Positions 33,721-45,175 are shown, numbered from the stretch's first letter. The stretch: DNA of 64,000 bases from Diphasiastrum complanatum (GCA_029204225.1 CM055109.1:18157590-18221589); one strand, 5' to 3'. Program-made: numbers and translations. The notes: generated by a model from the letters alone, not told the origin.

Positions 33721-35161
33721 CTAATTTATGCTCTAATTGTAGAAACTAGATGTATCCACAATACCTTAAAAGTAAAAAGTATCACATCGTATGCTGATCT
33801 CATCTTTAGCGAGCAAGACTTAATTATGTCAGAGCTTGATATGTATGGAGGAGCATGTCTTCTAAAGAACTTCTTATGGCTTGTTCCTATATGATAGGTG
33901 AATTGTTTGATGATAGGTAAGTGTATTGTTGAGGTGGCTTATGTTACGCCTACGACATCAATAAAAATTCTATTAACCTCCCTATAATTTGTTCACCATT
34001 GAAAAGGATTGTTTTCTAGCACTGAACTTGATTGTTTAATCCAAGTTAAGACAAATTTAACCAATTGGATGGTTTTATAATCCTCAAAGAACTATTTTTT
34101 GGAGATGACCAAGTAAGAAGGAATTTAGAAGTCTTTATTTGTGTGTTGGGCTTGAGTGTCTTAAGAGGATGTTCTATAGTTCTGTGGATTCCGCCTTCTG
34201 CGCTCTAGTTTGAATTTTTTCTTTTCTTGTGGAAAATCATTACCTTCTTAATAATGTGATATCTAGCCATTGGTGTGGTTGTTGCAAATTCCTATATGTA
34301 AACTCACAGGACTACCTCCCATTCTGTGCTCATAGCTATCTCTTTATATGATTTTTGGCACCTTGTTGCACTTTTTAAGGCACGATAACCTATAGATTTG
34401 GGTTTATGTTTGTGCTAGTTTTCAACTCAAACCCTAAGACAACACTACCAAGAGCATGTTGTTGACTTAAGAGGTATAGATCGGAACGATGCGAAGGATT
34501 TTAGTAAATAGGCTCAAGGCATGCTTAGCTTCCTACTAAGTGTTGTTATGGTAGCTTCAAGCATGCACAAAATGCTTTTCAATTGGTGACTCCAAGCAAA
34601 ATAAATTAATTTATTAAGATGAGAAAACCTTGATTTCTAAATTATAAAGATTGCTGCTAAAATAATTTTAGGTTGCTTGTTCACATATCGATGCATAGGT
34701 GGACATTTTAAAAAGCTACAAGGGTTTGAGAAAGTCACTTACTGCGTAAATGATAGCTCATGCAGAATTTCCAAAACCAGTTATTTAAAAGCTTTCAAAG
34801 TTCTTATAGAAAGTGACTATATAACTTTAGCAACTAGACATCTCATTTGCCAGTGCAACACCAATAGTAGCTTTTTAAGAAGTCTAATGGAAAACCACAA
34901 GTATGTTGATGGTTTTACACATGAATGTAAGAGGATAAATTTCATATGCTTATCTAAAAAAGACCTTAGATGGGTTTTTAGCTAAAAGAACCTTAATGCA
35001 ACATGCTTGTCTATTGCAAGAACTTTCATAAAGGCAGGCATGCAATATTTTTTTTATTTTTGATTTTCATTCATTAAGAGTTCATCCAAATGATCTCATG
35101 TGAAATGTATCACCAACTAACTATATACTCTCATGGGTGCAATTTACATATTGCTCTTCAG
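33721..35161. other. Remainder of intron 4
   Basis: AT-rich; no repeat or coding similarity recognised. The longest plus-strand frame (102 codons at 34677) has no recognisable motif. Confidence 0.4.
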
Positions 35162-35344
35162 GAAATGTTGTGGAAAAAGGTTGATGAATTTAAAAGGAAG
35201 GAGGTATGGAACATGAAATGGGCAGATGATAATCCAGATCTTATTGCCGTTATGGAAAAGACACGCATGTATGTTCTTAGAGGGATAGAGCCCGAAGAAC
35301 CAATTACTTCTAGTGCATATCTTTGCTATTTCCACAATCTCCAG
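35162..35344 (+). CDS. IFT121: IFT121 exon 5 of the window (61 codons)
   Basis: The acceptor is attgctcttcag and the donor gtattt, phase 0 at both ends. The exon encodes KRKEVWNMKWADDNPDLIAV then MEKTRMYVLRGIEPEEP. This is one of the most conserved stretches of IFT121 and closes the second propeller before the helical solenoid starts. There are no stops or unusual substitutions. Confidence 0.92.
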
Positions 35345-35396
35345 GTATTTTACATTTCTATTGGTGGGAGTTACCATAATTAGTTTTTTTTTGTTT

Positions 35397-35816
35397 CTAA
35401 TGATCTAGACCTCGTTTTCTTTGCAAATGTGAGAAATATGCAACATGGCTAGCATACCTTTCAATTTCCAACCTTGTTAATATGCTATTGTTTTGTCCTA
35501 GAGTCAAAATTAGGATAAAACTTCTAGATGGTTCTTTGGGTTTTAGAGGTACTTGGATGTACTTAATACAAAGTGCTCTTTCAACACCAACAAAGTCTTC
35601 AAAGACATCCAATACTTTTTGCACACGTTGGTTCTTTGTCATCATGATAGCACAACGGGTGTTGGCACATTTAACCATTTTATGATATGAACTTAAGAAT
35701 TCAACTTGCATGGAAGAATTCCTTAAACACTCAAACATTTGCATAGTTGATGCATTGACTTCAGCACAAGAGTTTTTGTTTAAGATAATGCAAGCATGGC
35801 TTTGTGATAACAACAA
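35397..35816 (-). other. Open frame of 139 codons, unrecognised
   Basis: An unbroken frame within intron 5, antisense to IFT121, including MFECLRNSSMQVEFLSSYHK, RCAIMMTKNQRVQKVLDVFE and RALCIKYIQV. The mix of residues looks protein-like and could derive from a DNA transposase, but I cannot assign it. No promoter, terminal repeats or flanking duplication were seen. Confidence 0.2.
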
Positions 35817-35868
35817 GACTCAGCTCCCTCAGTAGCTTCTTATTTCATATATTCTTACTAGTTGTGCT

Positions 35869-36480
35869 TGTTGGAGATGGTGAACTCAACCAACCTTTTT
35901 CGACACATTCCCTGAACAGCCGATAGTTCGACACACCATCGACACCGACATCTGAAGATCCGATAGTTCGGACAGCTTCCGAACTATCGCATGTCTACAA
36001 GTGGTGAAACGAACCATGACTAACGAACTGTTGAGTGATTTGAATTATCGAATTCAAAGCTCAACAGTCGTGAGAAACAAAACCGTCACGCTTAGCCGTA
36101 GGCAACGTTCCAAGAGGAGATACGTAGTTAGCTGATAGTTAGCGTAAACGTCTCTTCTAATGACTAGGTTATCTTTTAATTCCCATTAGTGGAATATAAA
36201 TGTAGAATGGAAATCAAAAGAAATATAGAGAAGAAGAGAGAATTTTGTAAGAGGAGCAAGGAGCGTCAGGCCGCACTGTCGACTCACTCTAAGAGAAGAA
36301 TATACAAAGATGTTCTATTCTTCCAACAGTGTTTTTGCGTTGTACCTATGTTTGTTTGATGGATTTTTGCATTGCTTGTGATTCATACTAGCATATCTAG
36401 TTCTTGCAATTGCGCGCATAACAAAGCAGCGCTTCCGCAACGCTTCCACAAAGCAAAGAGACTCAAAATGATTCACAGCA
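35869..36480 (+). repeat. 5' LTR of Copia element 1
   Basis: Starts TGTTGGAGATGG and ends ATTCACAGCA just before the PBS. It contains a perfect 11-bp inverted repeat (35961-35971 and 35979-35989, CGATAGTTCGG with a 7-base loop) and an extra half-copy of the arm at about 35922. Confidence 0.78.
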
Positions 36481-36492
36481 TGGTATCAGAGC
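36481..36492 (+). other. Primer binding site, initiator Met tRNA
   Basis: TGGTATCAGAGC directly after the LTR of Copia element 1. Confidence 0.9.
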
Positions 36493-36509
36493 AAGTTCAT
36501 TAGATACAA

Positions 36510-37440
36510 TATGGCTACTACAATTCAGGCAATTTTGATGACGCAAACTACCGCATATGGAAGTTCAAGATAAAGACACTTCTAAAAGGCGAGGGGTTAT
36601 GGTCAGTGACTGATCTCAAGGAGCCAAAACGTCCAGAGGAAGATCCAAGGAGGGCGGAATGGGTAAGGAAGGATGAGTGCACAATGGCGATCATCGTATC
36701 CTCCATAAACGAAGACATCCTCATGCATATTGAAGACTGCCAACATGAAGCGTGGGAAAAACTAAAGCAAAAGTACAAAGTGAGGACAATAGCATCAGTC
36801 ATGCACCTCCACAATCAACTACAGAGCTTGCGATGGGATGGGAACGAGCTGGATTAGCATGTAGAGAAGATCAAGACGATATTCGCACAGCTCTCGGCCT
36901 CTGGACAAGAGCATCAAGTCCCAACACCCAGCAGCTGATGTACTTTATGAAATCACTACCCTCATCTTATCAGCCGTTGAGAATGCTCATCTTCAGTTTG
37001 CCTGAGATGAATTTCGAAAGAGCAGTCAATCTTGTAGCAGACGAAAGATTGATGAGAGATGAAGGACAATCAGATGGCGAGCAGGAGAAGGCCCTTTTTG
37101 CAAAGGGAAAGAAGAAGAACAAAAACAAGCCCAAGATTGATAAGACTCAAATGAAGTCTTCAACGAAGGGTAACAACAACAAAGAAACTTCTACCTGTGA
37201 TCACTGTCACAAGTCACAGGGCATACAGCAAATAGATGCTGCTTTAATCCGACTATACCTTGCACTCACTGCAAGAAAAAGGGGCATTCAGCATACGATT
37301 GTTGGCATAATACCAAAGGAAAGCACAAAGGAGAAAAGGCGAATGTCGCAGAATCATCTAAAGATGGTGACAAGAACGACAATGCATTCACAGCTGTTGA
37401 TGAAGAGTCCACGACCTACACGCAGCATGATTATGACATA
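36510..37440 (+). pseudogene. Copia element 1 gag
   Basis: WKFKIKTLLKGEGLW, then WVRKDECTMAIIVSSINEDI and EAWEKLKQKYKVRTIASVMH form the UBN2-type capsid of Copia Gag. A stop at 36855 and a frameshift lead to YFMKSLPSSYQPLRMLIFSL, a Lys-rich stretch, and CDHCHKSQG near 37197, a remnant of the zinc knuckle. Confidence 0.8.
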
Positions 37441-37683
37441 GTGATTGATTCAGGAGCCACATCTCATATCACCTACAACAAGAATATTCTAGTGAACTAC
37501 AAGGCACTGGACAACACGAGAGCAGTAATACTGGGGGATGGAAGCAGACACGATGTCGAAGGCATCGGAACTTTTCAGCTCTGTACACTGTCGAGACATA
37601 CAGAGTTACAAGGAGCGCTATATGTACCCACATTGAGGAGAGATCTACTCTCTCTGTCCAAGATAGCAGATCTTGGAATATGA
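37438..37683 (+). pseudogene. Copia element 1 protease
   Basis: IDSGATSHITYNKNILVNYK is the Copia aspartic protease active site (DSGA), followed by ILGDGSRHDVEGIGTF and LYVPTLRRDLLSLSKIADLG, the usual C-terminal motif. The frame ends at a stop at 37681. Confidence 0.85.
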
Positions 37684-37779
37684 GTCCTATTCGATGGGAA
37701 CTCATGCCGAATGGTCGAGCACAGATCGAATGAGCTGCTGACTGTCGGATCAAGATAAGGTAATCTATATCAAGCAAAA

Positions 37780-38720
37780 ATCATCAGTGGTTACGATAGT
37801 ATACTGAATGCATCTGAAAGTGAGAATCATCTTTGGCATAGAAGTATGTTCATCTGAATATGAGGAGTCTCTATGACATGAGCAAGAAAGAACTTGTGAA
37901 TGGTCTTAAAGTTACAAGTCCAAACTCAGACTTCTGCGAAGCCTTTCAAAAAGGTAAGTAGCATCGAAGTCCATTCGTGCATGAAGGAAGGAGAGCTAAG
38001 GACATCCTGGAATTGGTTCATTCAGATGTTTGTGGACCCATGAAGGTCGACTCCTTTTCAGGATCAAGAGGGATCAAGATACTTCCTCACATTCATAGAT
38101 GATTTCAGTAGGATGACAACTATATACTATCTGAAGAAGAAGTCAGAAGTGTTCGAATTTGTAGTGTTTGCAGAATGACACACCTCCAATAAATTGAAGA
38201 CCCTCAGGTCTGACAGTGGAGGTGAATATTTGAGCAAAGAATTTTCGAGCTTTTGTCAAGAGAGAGGAATCGAACATCAATTGACGCCTGCATATACACT
38301 GCAATACAATGGTGTAGTAGAAAGACGTAACATAACCCTTGTGGAAGGAGCAAAATGAATGATGGCTCAAGCACAATTGCCAAGCCAATTATGGGCTAAG
38401 GCAATCGCAACTACAATTCATTTGCAAAACCGATTGATATCGACAATAGTGGAGAACAAGACATTATACAAAATGTGGACAAGTGAGAAGCCCGATCTAT
38501 CGTATGTAAAGGTGTTCGGATGTGCAGCATACAAGCATGTACCAAAAGAGAAAAGAAGCAAACTGGACGAAAACTCGGTGCAGACTGCCATGGTCGGATA
38601 TTCGAATGGCTCACAGATCTTTCGGCTCTACAATCCAACCTCAAAGAAGGTGGTGATGAGCAGAGATGTGAAGTTCGACGAATCGACATTTCCAAGGAGT
38701 GAAAGAATCAAGGGGCCATG
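37780..38720 (+). pseudogene. Copia element 1 integrase
   Basis: The GAG-pre-integrase and integrase core are split by several shifts. HSDVCGPMKVDSFSGSRG, TLRSDSGGEY and GVVERRN can be read in pieces, giving the D, D and E positions. From 38359 an open frame of 120 codons carries MMAQAQLPSQLWAKAIATTI, YVKVFGCAAYKHVPKEKRSK and VMSRDVKFDE, the conserved integrase C-terminus. Confidence 0.82.
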
Positions 38721-38878
38721 AAGTCTTCTCGATATTACCAATCGAAGAGGGAGTTCAAGGCCAAATGTCGAACCACAAACTCCCGAACAGGAGACAGAAG
38801 ATCAGCATGTCGAAGAATTCATAGAAGAAACACAAAAGGCAAATCAACAGCTAGGAATCCAGATACGAAATATGGATT

Positions 38879-39130
38879 GCTTGGAACATTGGTATCTGTC
38901 TCCCTCTATTACCTATTGCTACTTGGCATGCTTTGTTGTTGCAAATAGCTTGGATGTTGACCTTTGTTTGGTGCAGCGGAAGAATGGTGCTCCTTCTTTG
39001 GTACCTAATTTGGTATGGTTCCGTAGACTATATTTTGAGTCCTTCATTGCTGCTACTTCTAGGTATTAATGGTCCCTTTGAATAACTTGGCTTGCATTCG
39101 TTTTAATTTTTGAGGTGATTCAGCATATTT
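38879..39130 (+). repeat. Unclassified interspersed repeat, copy 2
   Basis: Same order of shared blocks as 31919-32170. It begins where the homology of Copia element 1 ends, so it either inserted there or replaced the 3' part. Confidence 0.6.
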
Positions 39131-39333
39131 CAAAACAGAAAATTCAACTTCTAGCTTCTTACATCAAGCAAACTATCTTTTATCACAAATAGAAATTTCA
39201 CATAACATAGAAAGCACTTTATTTCAGCAGAATATCAATATATAAGTAATTTGTTTGTTGGAAACTTATGTACAGCCAAGTGTAAACACAAACTAGCTTC
39301 TTCTCTCCTTAGAGAATTCTACCACCTTCAAAG

Positions 39334-39950
39334 TCATAGTCTCCCTTCTCCTCCATGAGTGACTTTCTCTGTCTCACCTCTTTGTTGGAAACGGCCACTT
39401 AACAAAAATTGGAAAAATCCATTGGCAAGAGGCACTCTTTTGTTTCCGGAATCAATTGCATATATATTCTTGCACAGCCTCTGCCATTCCATCACTCTTC
39501 CCTTCCAAGGAGCGGAAGTTTGGAGCTTGCATGTGGTATTGACAATATTCAGTTGGTTTAAAGGCTGTTCCCCAGTCAGCATTATAACGCCATTGCATGT
39601 TGAAGTGAACCCCTTATTCCAGCAAAGGTGCAGCATAAGGACGAAGCCTCGAGATTGAAGTTGCATGCGGCGGAGCTTCCAAGGTGGCAACCTTTTCTGG
39701 ATTTGTTCTAACAAAGCTGAGGGGTTTATCTTTGGAGATCAATTTGGCGAGTGGGCTTCATTCAAAGCTAAAGCCTTTAGCCTTTCCTTTTTGACTATTT
39801 TTAAATTTATTTGTTGTTCCATCTTCAAGCTCTAAAATGACAACTCTTGAGGTTAATCCAGTTTCATGAGGCATAGATGGGCAGACACCCCAGTAATGGA
39901 AAGCTTTTGAGGAAGCTTTAAAAACTTGCAAACACTCAACCAAGCCTGAA
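39334..39950 (-). pseudogene. LINE reverse-transcriptase C-terminal fragment
   Basis: One frame has CLQVFKASSKAFHYWGVCP, resembling the F..ASG..IN motif after the RT active site of plant LINEs. Downstream comes EQIQKRLPPWKLRRMQLQSR, resembling the L..W....LS..GR motif of the RT thumb. Both are in the right order on the minus strand. The family differs from the LINE at 45605. Moderate confidence, based on short motifs. Confidence 0.4.
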
Positions 39951-40464
39951 AGTGATGATCCAAACAGTCTTAAATGGTCTCTAAGAGTTCCATGAAGCCT
40001 TCATACAGATCCTATGAAGCAGTATGAAATGAGAACCATGAATTCTTGATTTCTAGAAGTCAAAATTGCTACAAACTTGATGGAATTGAAACATAAGCCT
40101 CTACCCATCAATTTACAAGTTTGATAGCTTGTTGGGAAGGTAAAAAGGAATACAAATCATGCTGGAAAAAATCCAGAATGATCCCCTTATGGATTTAGAG
40201 AAATCCATCCCCCAAAATTCACCAAAATTGGTCAATTTTTGTCAATTTTCGACTTCCTACAAACCCAATTGATGGAATTCTTGGCTCTATATTCTAGGAC
40301 AGCTTCAAAAGACTATGATTCATCTTTTCCCAGCTTCAATTGAATTTCAACAACCTCCTACCATCCAATTTCATGAAAAAACAAGCAAAAATCGAAATTT
40401 TAGCCGTGTTATCCTTTGTGTTTGGGATTTGTAAGCAAGATCTAAGGAGCTTCCCTTATAGTTG

Positions 40465-40651
40465 TTTATAGACGAGCTATTTAAATTATGCGATCTTCCT
40501 TCCGGCATAGTCAGCGATTGGGATAGTAAGTTTGATGGGGGTCTTTGGAGAGTTGTATTCCATCATCTCCATACCAAACTAAATATGAGTACAACGGACC
40601 ATCCACAGATGATCAAATAGAACAAGTAAATCAAGTACTGGAAGATATGCT
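40465..40651 (+). pseudogene. Ty3 integrase core stub
   Basis: Reads, with one frameshift, SDWDSKFDGGLW, KLNMSTTDHPQ and DQIEQVNQVLEDML, which is the second D to E section of a Ty3 integrase. It stops dead at 40651, where a TG...CA sequence begins, so the Copia insertion at 40652 cut it. The continuation was not recognised on the other side. Confidence 0.7.
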
Positions 40652-41319
40652 TGTTGGGCATCTAATGTGACGCAGCTCGACAAGGCCGAACTTGTCTCCC
40701 TAATCAAAAGAGAGACAATGAAAATTAAGAATCGAATCAAACTATTTAGATTCAGACAATTCGTTTAACTTAGTGGAGTATCTGATAGGTGTCAAGACAA
40801 CCATGAAGAGTGCGAATAATCAGACGTCTGTGACAGCCATGCAAACTTCGACAGATATTCTACGTTAATCAATGGAATGATGGTATCAAAGCAACAAAGA
40901 GAGAAAAGAATGAGAGAGCATTCAATAGTGAAAACAACATGTGTAGAAAATAGAGAATTTGTAAATTAAACTTGTTGTAATTACAATGATCAAATCACGA
41001 ATGGGAGTCCTGTGCTTGAATAATGGTTCGCAGTAATAGTTGTGTGCTAAGTGATTTCATCCTACTAAGCTTAGACAATTGATCGAAACAACCGACAAAT
41101 TAAACAATATCTCTACTTCCTGAATAACTCTATCACAGACGCTTGATTATTCGCACTCTTCATGGTTGTCTTTGACACCTATTAGGTAAGTTAAACGAAT
41201 GCTCTAAGCAATTGTCTGAATTTCAATAGTTCGATTCGATCCTTAATTTTCATTGTCTTTCTTTTGATTGGGGAGACAAGTTCGTCCCTGTCGAGCTGCG
41301 ACACATTAGATCCCCAACA
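40652..41319 (+). repeat. 5' LTR of Copia element 2 with ~190-bp inverted ends
   Basis: Begins TGTTGGGCATCTAATGTG and ends CACATTAGATCCCCAACA, followed after four bases by a PBS. The outer 185-190 bp on each side (40652-40836 and 41130-41319) are inverted copies with roughly 90 percent identity by eye. The 293-bp centre is unique and AT-rich. It could be one LTR with a long internal palindrome, or a head-to-head pair of LTR fragments. Confidence 0.75.
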
Positions 41320-41323
41320 GGAG

Positions 41324-41335
41324 TGGTATCAGAGC
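41324..41335 (+). other. Primer binding site, initiator Met tRNA
   Basis: TGGTATCAGAGC four bases after the LTR end of Copia element 2. Confidence 0.9.
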
Positions 41336-41394
41336 AGGTTCAAATTATCAATCGAATTCACGATTTTTTGTTATTCCTTAGATCAATTTTTAAT

Positions 41395-42150
41395 CATGGA
41401 AGGTTCAACCTCAGAAATTTGACTGATCAACAAGTTCAATGAGATGATTTCCACATGTGGAAATTCAATATGAGGATGATATTGATCAAGAAATAACTAT
41501 GGATATACGTCAACGGTTCGATAGCCAAACCGACCAAACCTGAATTGTTGACCGCGATGGCAAACCCTTACCTTAGCCATTGTATCTTTGAATCTAAAAG
41601 ATTCGCAAACAGCTCATGTAGCTAAATGTTCCACTTCCAAAGAAGCATGGGACATTTTGACTAGTTTATACGAAATGATAGATGTCACGATTCATCTCTA
41701 GAAAAAAATTCGTATCGCTCAAGATGAATGAAGGAACTTCAGTCAATGATCATCTGAATGATTTCAAATGGCTGCTTAATCAGCTAGCTGAAGTAGGTTC
41801 GCCAGTATCGGATGAAGATGCCAACATGTTTTTTGTCCAGTCTTCCTCCCTCTTACGACAATTTAGTATTGCTCTTGAACATTACTCCCAAGCTGTCTCT
41901 CCAGAAGTTGACAACAAGCTTATTGCAAGAAGAAGTAAGAAGGAAGAGCTTATCCTCCTCGAACAATAAGATAGCCGCCTTGTATTCGAAAAATTCGAAG
42001 GACAAGAAGACAAAGGCTACGCAAACTGATTCGAACCAGCAACAACAGCACGATCGACAACAACAGAAGTCCGAGACCAAACTCTTCTCCGAATACTGTA
42101 AGAGAACCAATCTGCCCGAAACTCCCATGAAGACCCGACATTGTTGATGG
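41395..42150 (+). pseudogene. Copia element 2 gag
   Basis: Readable pieces include WKFNMRMILIK (41456 on), SLNEGTSVNDHLNDFKWLL-like sequence at 41700, and SLPPSYDNLVLLLN in a neighbouring frame. This is the UBN2-type capsid, followed by an Asn/Gln/Lys-rich tail (about 41990-42090). Many frameshifts and stops; no zinc knuckle recognised. Confidence 0.75.
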
Positions 42151-42164
42151 TACAAGACTTGCAA

Positions 42165-42704
42165 AGTAGAGATACCCACCAATGGTATCTTGATTCAGGA
42201 GCTTTTCTGTGCATGACTCCATCAAGAGCCTATTCGAAGGCCTCACTGTATTTGATTCGAAGTACATATTCTTCGGCAACTCAAGTTCTCAAAAGATCAA
42301 AGGCCAAGGGTCTATTCACCTTCAATTTCTAGATGGTATTTCAAGACTAATTTCTGGTGTACTTTATATACCCAAATTAACAAAGTTCTATTGTCTATTA
42401 GCAAGATCACAGATCAAGGCTATAGAGCTTTGTTTAATTCTAAACGATGTCCATCTTAGACGGACATTCTAATGAAATCCTCTTTGCAAATAGAGAAGGA
42501 AATTTGTATATCTTGAGTCACGAACATGCACTTACAACAAATGTGAGCAATTTTGATGCCCAACTGTGGCATGAACAACTAGGACACTTGAATATGAGAG
42601 CGATCTTGTACATGCATCATAACCAAATGGTCAAGGACATGGGTCTTAATGTTGCCTCCACCAACACTAAAACTGTCTGTGAGATGTGCTTACTAGGTAA
42701 ATAG
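42165..42704 (+). pseudogene. Copia element 2 protease and GAG-pre-integrase
   Basis: HQWYLDSGAFLCMTPS carries the DSGA active site. GVLYIPKLTK follows, then in another frame LWHEQLGHLNMRAILYMHHN and TVCEMCLLGK, the zinc-binding pre-integrase domain. Confidence 0.82.
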
Positions 42705-43390
42705 CCTAGATAAAGATTTCCCAAAGGACAAGTCACTAAGTCCATTTAGTGATCTGTGTGGCCCTATGAGCATACCCTCTTTGGGTCATCTCTTTTATCG
42801 ATGATCATTCCAGATTCACCAGAACAATGTTTATCAAGAACAAGTCTGAGGCATTCAACTGCTTCAAAGAATTCAAGCAGTTTGCTAAGACACAGACTGG
42901 TCGGAAGATCAAGACCCTACGCACTGATTGTGGGGGAGAATATATGTTAGACGAAATGTTTGGCTATCTATCTTCGTGCGGCGTGCATCATCAGGTCACC
43001 ACCAGTTACACCCCATAGCAGAATGGAGTAACCAAAAGGAAGAACCAAATACTACTAGATGCAGCACGAACAATGCTATTGAATGCTCAGCTACTCAAGA
43101 AATTTTGGGCCGAAGCTATTTCTACCGCCTGCTATCTGCAAAATAATTCGAGCACCAAAGTTGTCGACTCCCTTCGAAGCCTACTATGGTTACAAGACGA
43201 GTCTAAAGTACCTTTGTGTGTTCGGATGTCTATGCTACGTGTAAATCCCTTCTAACGTGAGAAAGAAGCTTGATCCTGTTAGGTGTAAGAATATCTTCAT
43301 TGGATATTCAACTTCACACAAAGCTTATAGAATTTATGATGTCGAATCAGGATGAATCTCAGTCAGTCGAGATGTAGTCTTCTTGGAAGA
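42705..43390 (+). pseudogene. Copia element 2 integrase
   Basis: Pieces in shifting frames: DLCGPMS with the first Asp, FIDDHSRFTRTMF, KTLRTDCGGEYMLDEMFGYL with the second Asp, then KFWAEAISTACYLQN and the FGCLCYV-like end. It is dead because of several frame changes. Confidence 0.8.
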
Positions 43391-43659
43391 CAATTTCAAG
43401 CAAAAGCAGCCAATGTAGGAGTTTGTTCCAATAACTCCATTTACCATCGACAACCCTCGATCTACGAATGTTCCTACACCAATCGAAGATATCCCTGTCG
43501 CGCAACAAAGGGAGTCATTTACTCAGCAGTAGACAATTGTTTGAAGATACTCGAATTCGACAAGAACCTGATTGAGCCATTCCTCAGGCGTTCATTAGTC
43601 ACGATGAACCTGCCTTAGTAGCTTCTCAAGTTCAGATGCAGACAACTGGCATATAGAAA

Positions 43660-44010
43660 TGAACATTGAGTACAAGGAGTCTTGTCAACCCTCCTCCAAA
43701 TGCGAAGATCATCGACACTAAGTGGATCTTCAAGTTGAAGCTCAATCCAGACGGCTCGATAGCCAGATGGAAAGCTCAACTACTGGTGAAAGGCTATGAT
43801 CAAGTCTGTGGGATAGATTACAATGAGACCTTCAGTCCAGTGGTAAAGCATCAATCTATTCGAACATTACTGGCTATAGCAGCTGTAAAAGATCTGGACA
43901 TTCATCAGATGGACGTCCAGACAACATTCCTCGATGGATGTATCCAAGAAGACATCTATATCTATCAACCAGAAGGTTACGTCCTTCAAGACAACATTCA
44001 AGTTCTATGT
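43660..44010 (+). pseudogene. Copia element 2 reverse transcriptase, N-terminal part
   Basis: NPPPNAKIIDTKWIFKLKLN, WKAQLLVKGYDQVCGIDYNE, TFSPVVKHQSIRTLLAIAAV and IHQMDVQTTFLDGCIQEDIY give the Copia RT fingers and the first catalytic Asp (QMDV). It stops after IYQPEGY; the YVDD motif is not present. Confidence 0.87.
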
Positions 44011-44950
44011 TTTTGAACCTTTACTTGTTACCACATTTGAATGCGTATTGAACTTAAATTTTCTTTTCATGAGCTTTGTATTTAACTATTCAACTTTTGA
44101 TGCAATCTCTATCAAAAAAAATTTGTTTGCTACTCATGCTGCAGTTTGTCTAATATTTCTTGCATGGAAATTTTGGTCATTGTATACGCAACAAGTATCA
44201 TTATGGTTCTTCGCATACTATGTCATCCTGTATGCGCGTTCCTTTAAGCTCATTGTATTTTCCCCAGAAATCAAACAGAAGGTGTTATTTCCTTAAAAAG
44301 ACCAACTCAATTCTATCTCAAAAAGGTTTAGCCTACCTGTCTTTGTGAAAGATTATGGCCTGAAACTTCTATATGTAAAATAAAAAGTGTTGGAGAATTC
44401 CGTTTGATTCATATAATAATATGCTTAAACACCACCATTCCCAGAGACTGTCAAAGGGTTATTGGAATGGTATATCATATAGTACGTGCTTTGCTTTATA
44501 GGTGATTACTGTTCACAAATGCTTACAGAGATTTTCTTAATGCAGTCTTTTCACTAGTGTTATCAAGTGCTTCTCTCCTTTATGCAGATGCCAAACACGA
44601 ACAGGTTTGAAAATCTACTGTACCTTGTCGGAAGGAGAGTTCAGAATATCATTCTAATTATGATCCTTACCATCACCAGTGCTCCAAGATATTGTCCACC
44701 AGCTCCATGAACCATGAAACAATCCCTTAAAATATACTGGCATCAACCAAATTTGTAGCTTCAAAACACGTTGACCAGAATGGAGAATTATTTAGAAACC
44801 TTTTTGTTTGACACTATTGAAAAAAAAATTCTTTGAATAAGGACTTCATGAAGCACAATACGATATTTAGGATGATTAATTAAGTCAACCATTGCTACTG
44901 GGAAATTTTGTATGGGCAGTGCAGCTTATCTGTTTCTGGGCTCTTTGCAG
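44011..44950. other. 3' end of intron 5
   Basis: AT-rich with no recognised feature, ending in the acceptor gctctttgcag. Confidence 0.4.
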
Positions 44951-45175
44951 ATAATAGCTATACAATTAGATGATTTGATGAAGCAGCCAGAACAACCAGG
45001 CAAGAATCATGTCTTCAATTATGAAACCAAGTCCTTACGTGACACTACTCAAATTCTTGAAGCTGTCCCAATTCAAGATGCTTATGCTTATGTTGAGGAG
45101 CACTCACATCCAAAGCTGTGGATATCACTTGCAGAGCATGCTTTAGAAATACTTGATTTATCAATCGCTGAAAAG
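44951..45175 (+). CDS. IFT121: IFT121 exon 6 of the window (75 codons)
   Basis: The acceptor is gctctttgcag and the donor gtaagg, phase 0. The protein starts IIAIQLDDLMKQPEQPGKNH, then SLRDTTQILE and the HPKLWISLAEHALE motif that begins the helical TPR-like part of the protein. It is separated from the previous exon by a 9.6-kb intron full of Copia, LINE and Ty3 remnants, yet the protein order is continuous with the family. Confidence 0.92.

Larger units (their letters stand above)
35869..38870 (+). mobile_element. Copia-type LTR retrotransposon 1, 3'-truncated
   Basis: The LTR (35869 to about 36480), PBS, gag, protease and integrase follow in the Ty1/Copia order, with integrase ahead of RT. 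RT and the 3' LTR are absent: homology ends at about 38870 where an unclassified repeat begins. Multiple frameshifts are present. Confidence 0.85.
40652..44010 (+). mobile_element. Copia-type LTR retrotransposon 2, 3'-truncated
   Basis: LTR, PBS, gag, protease, GAG-pre-integrase, integrase and the beginning of RT occur in Copia order. Homology ends within RT at about 44010, so most of RT, RNase H and the 3' LTR are gone. It sits in intron 5 and was inserted into a Ty3 integrase remnant. Confidence 0.85.
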
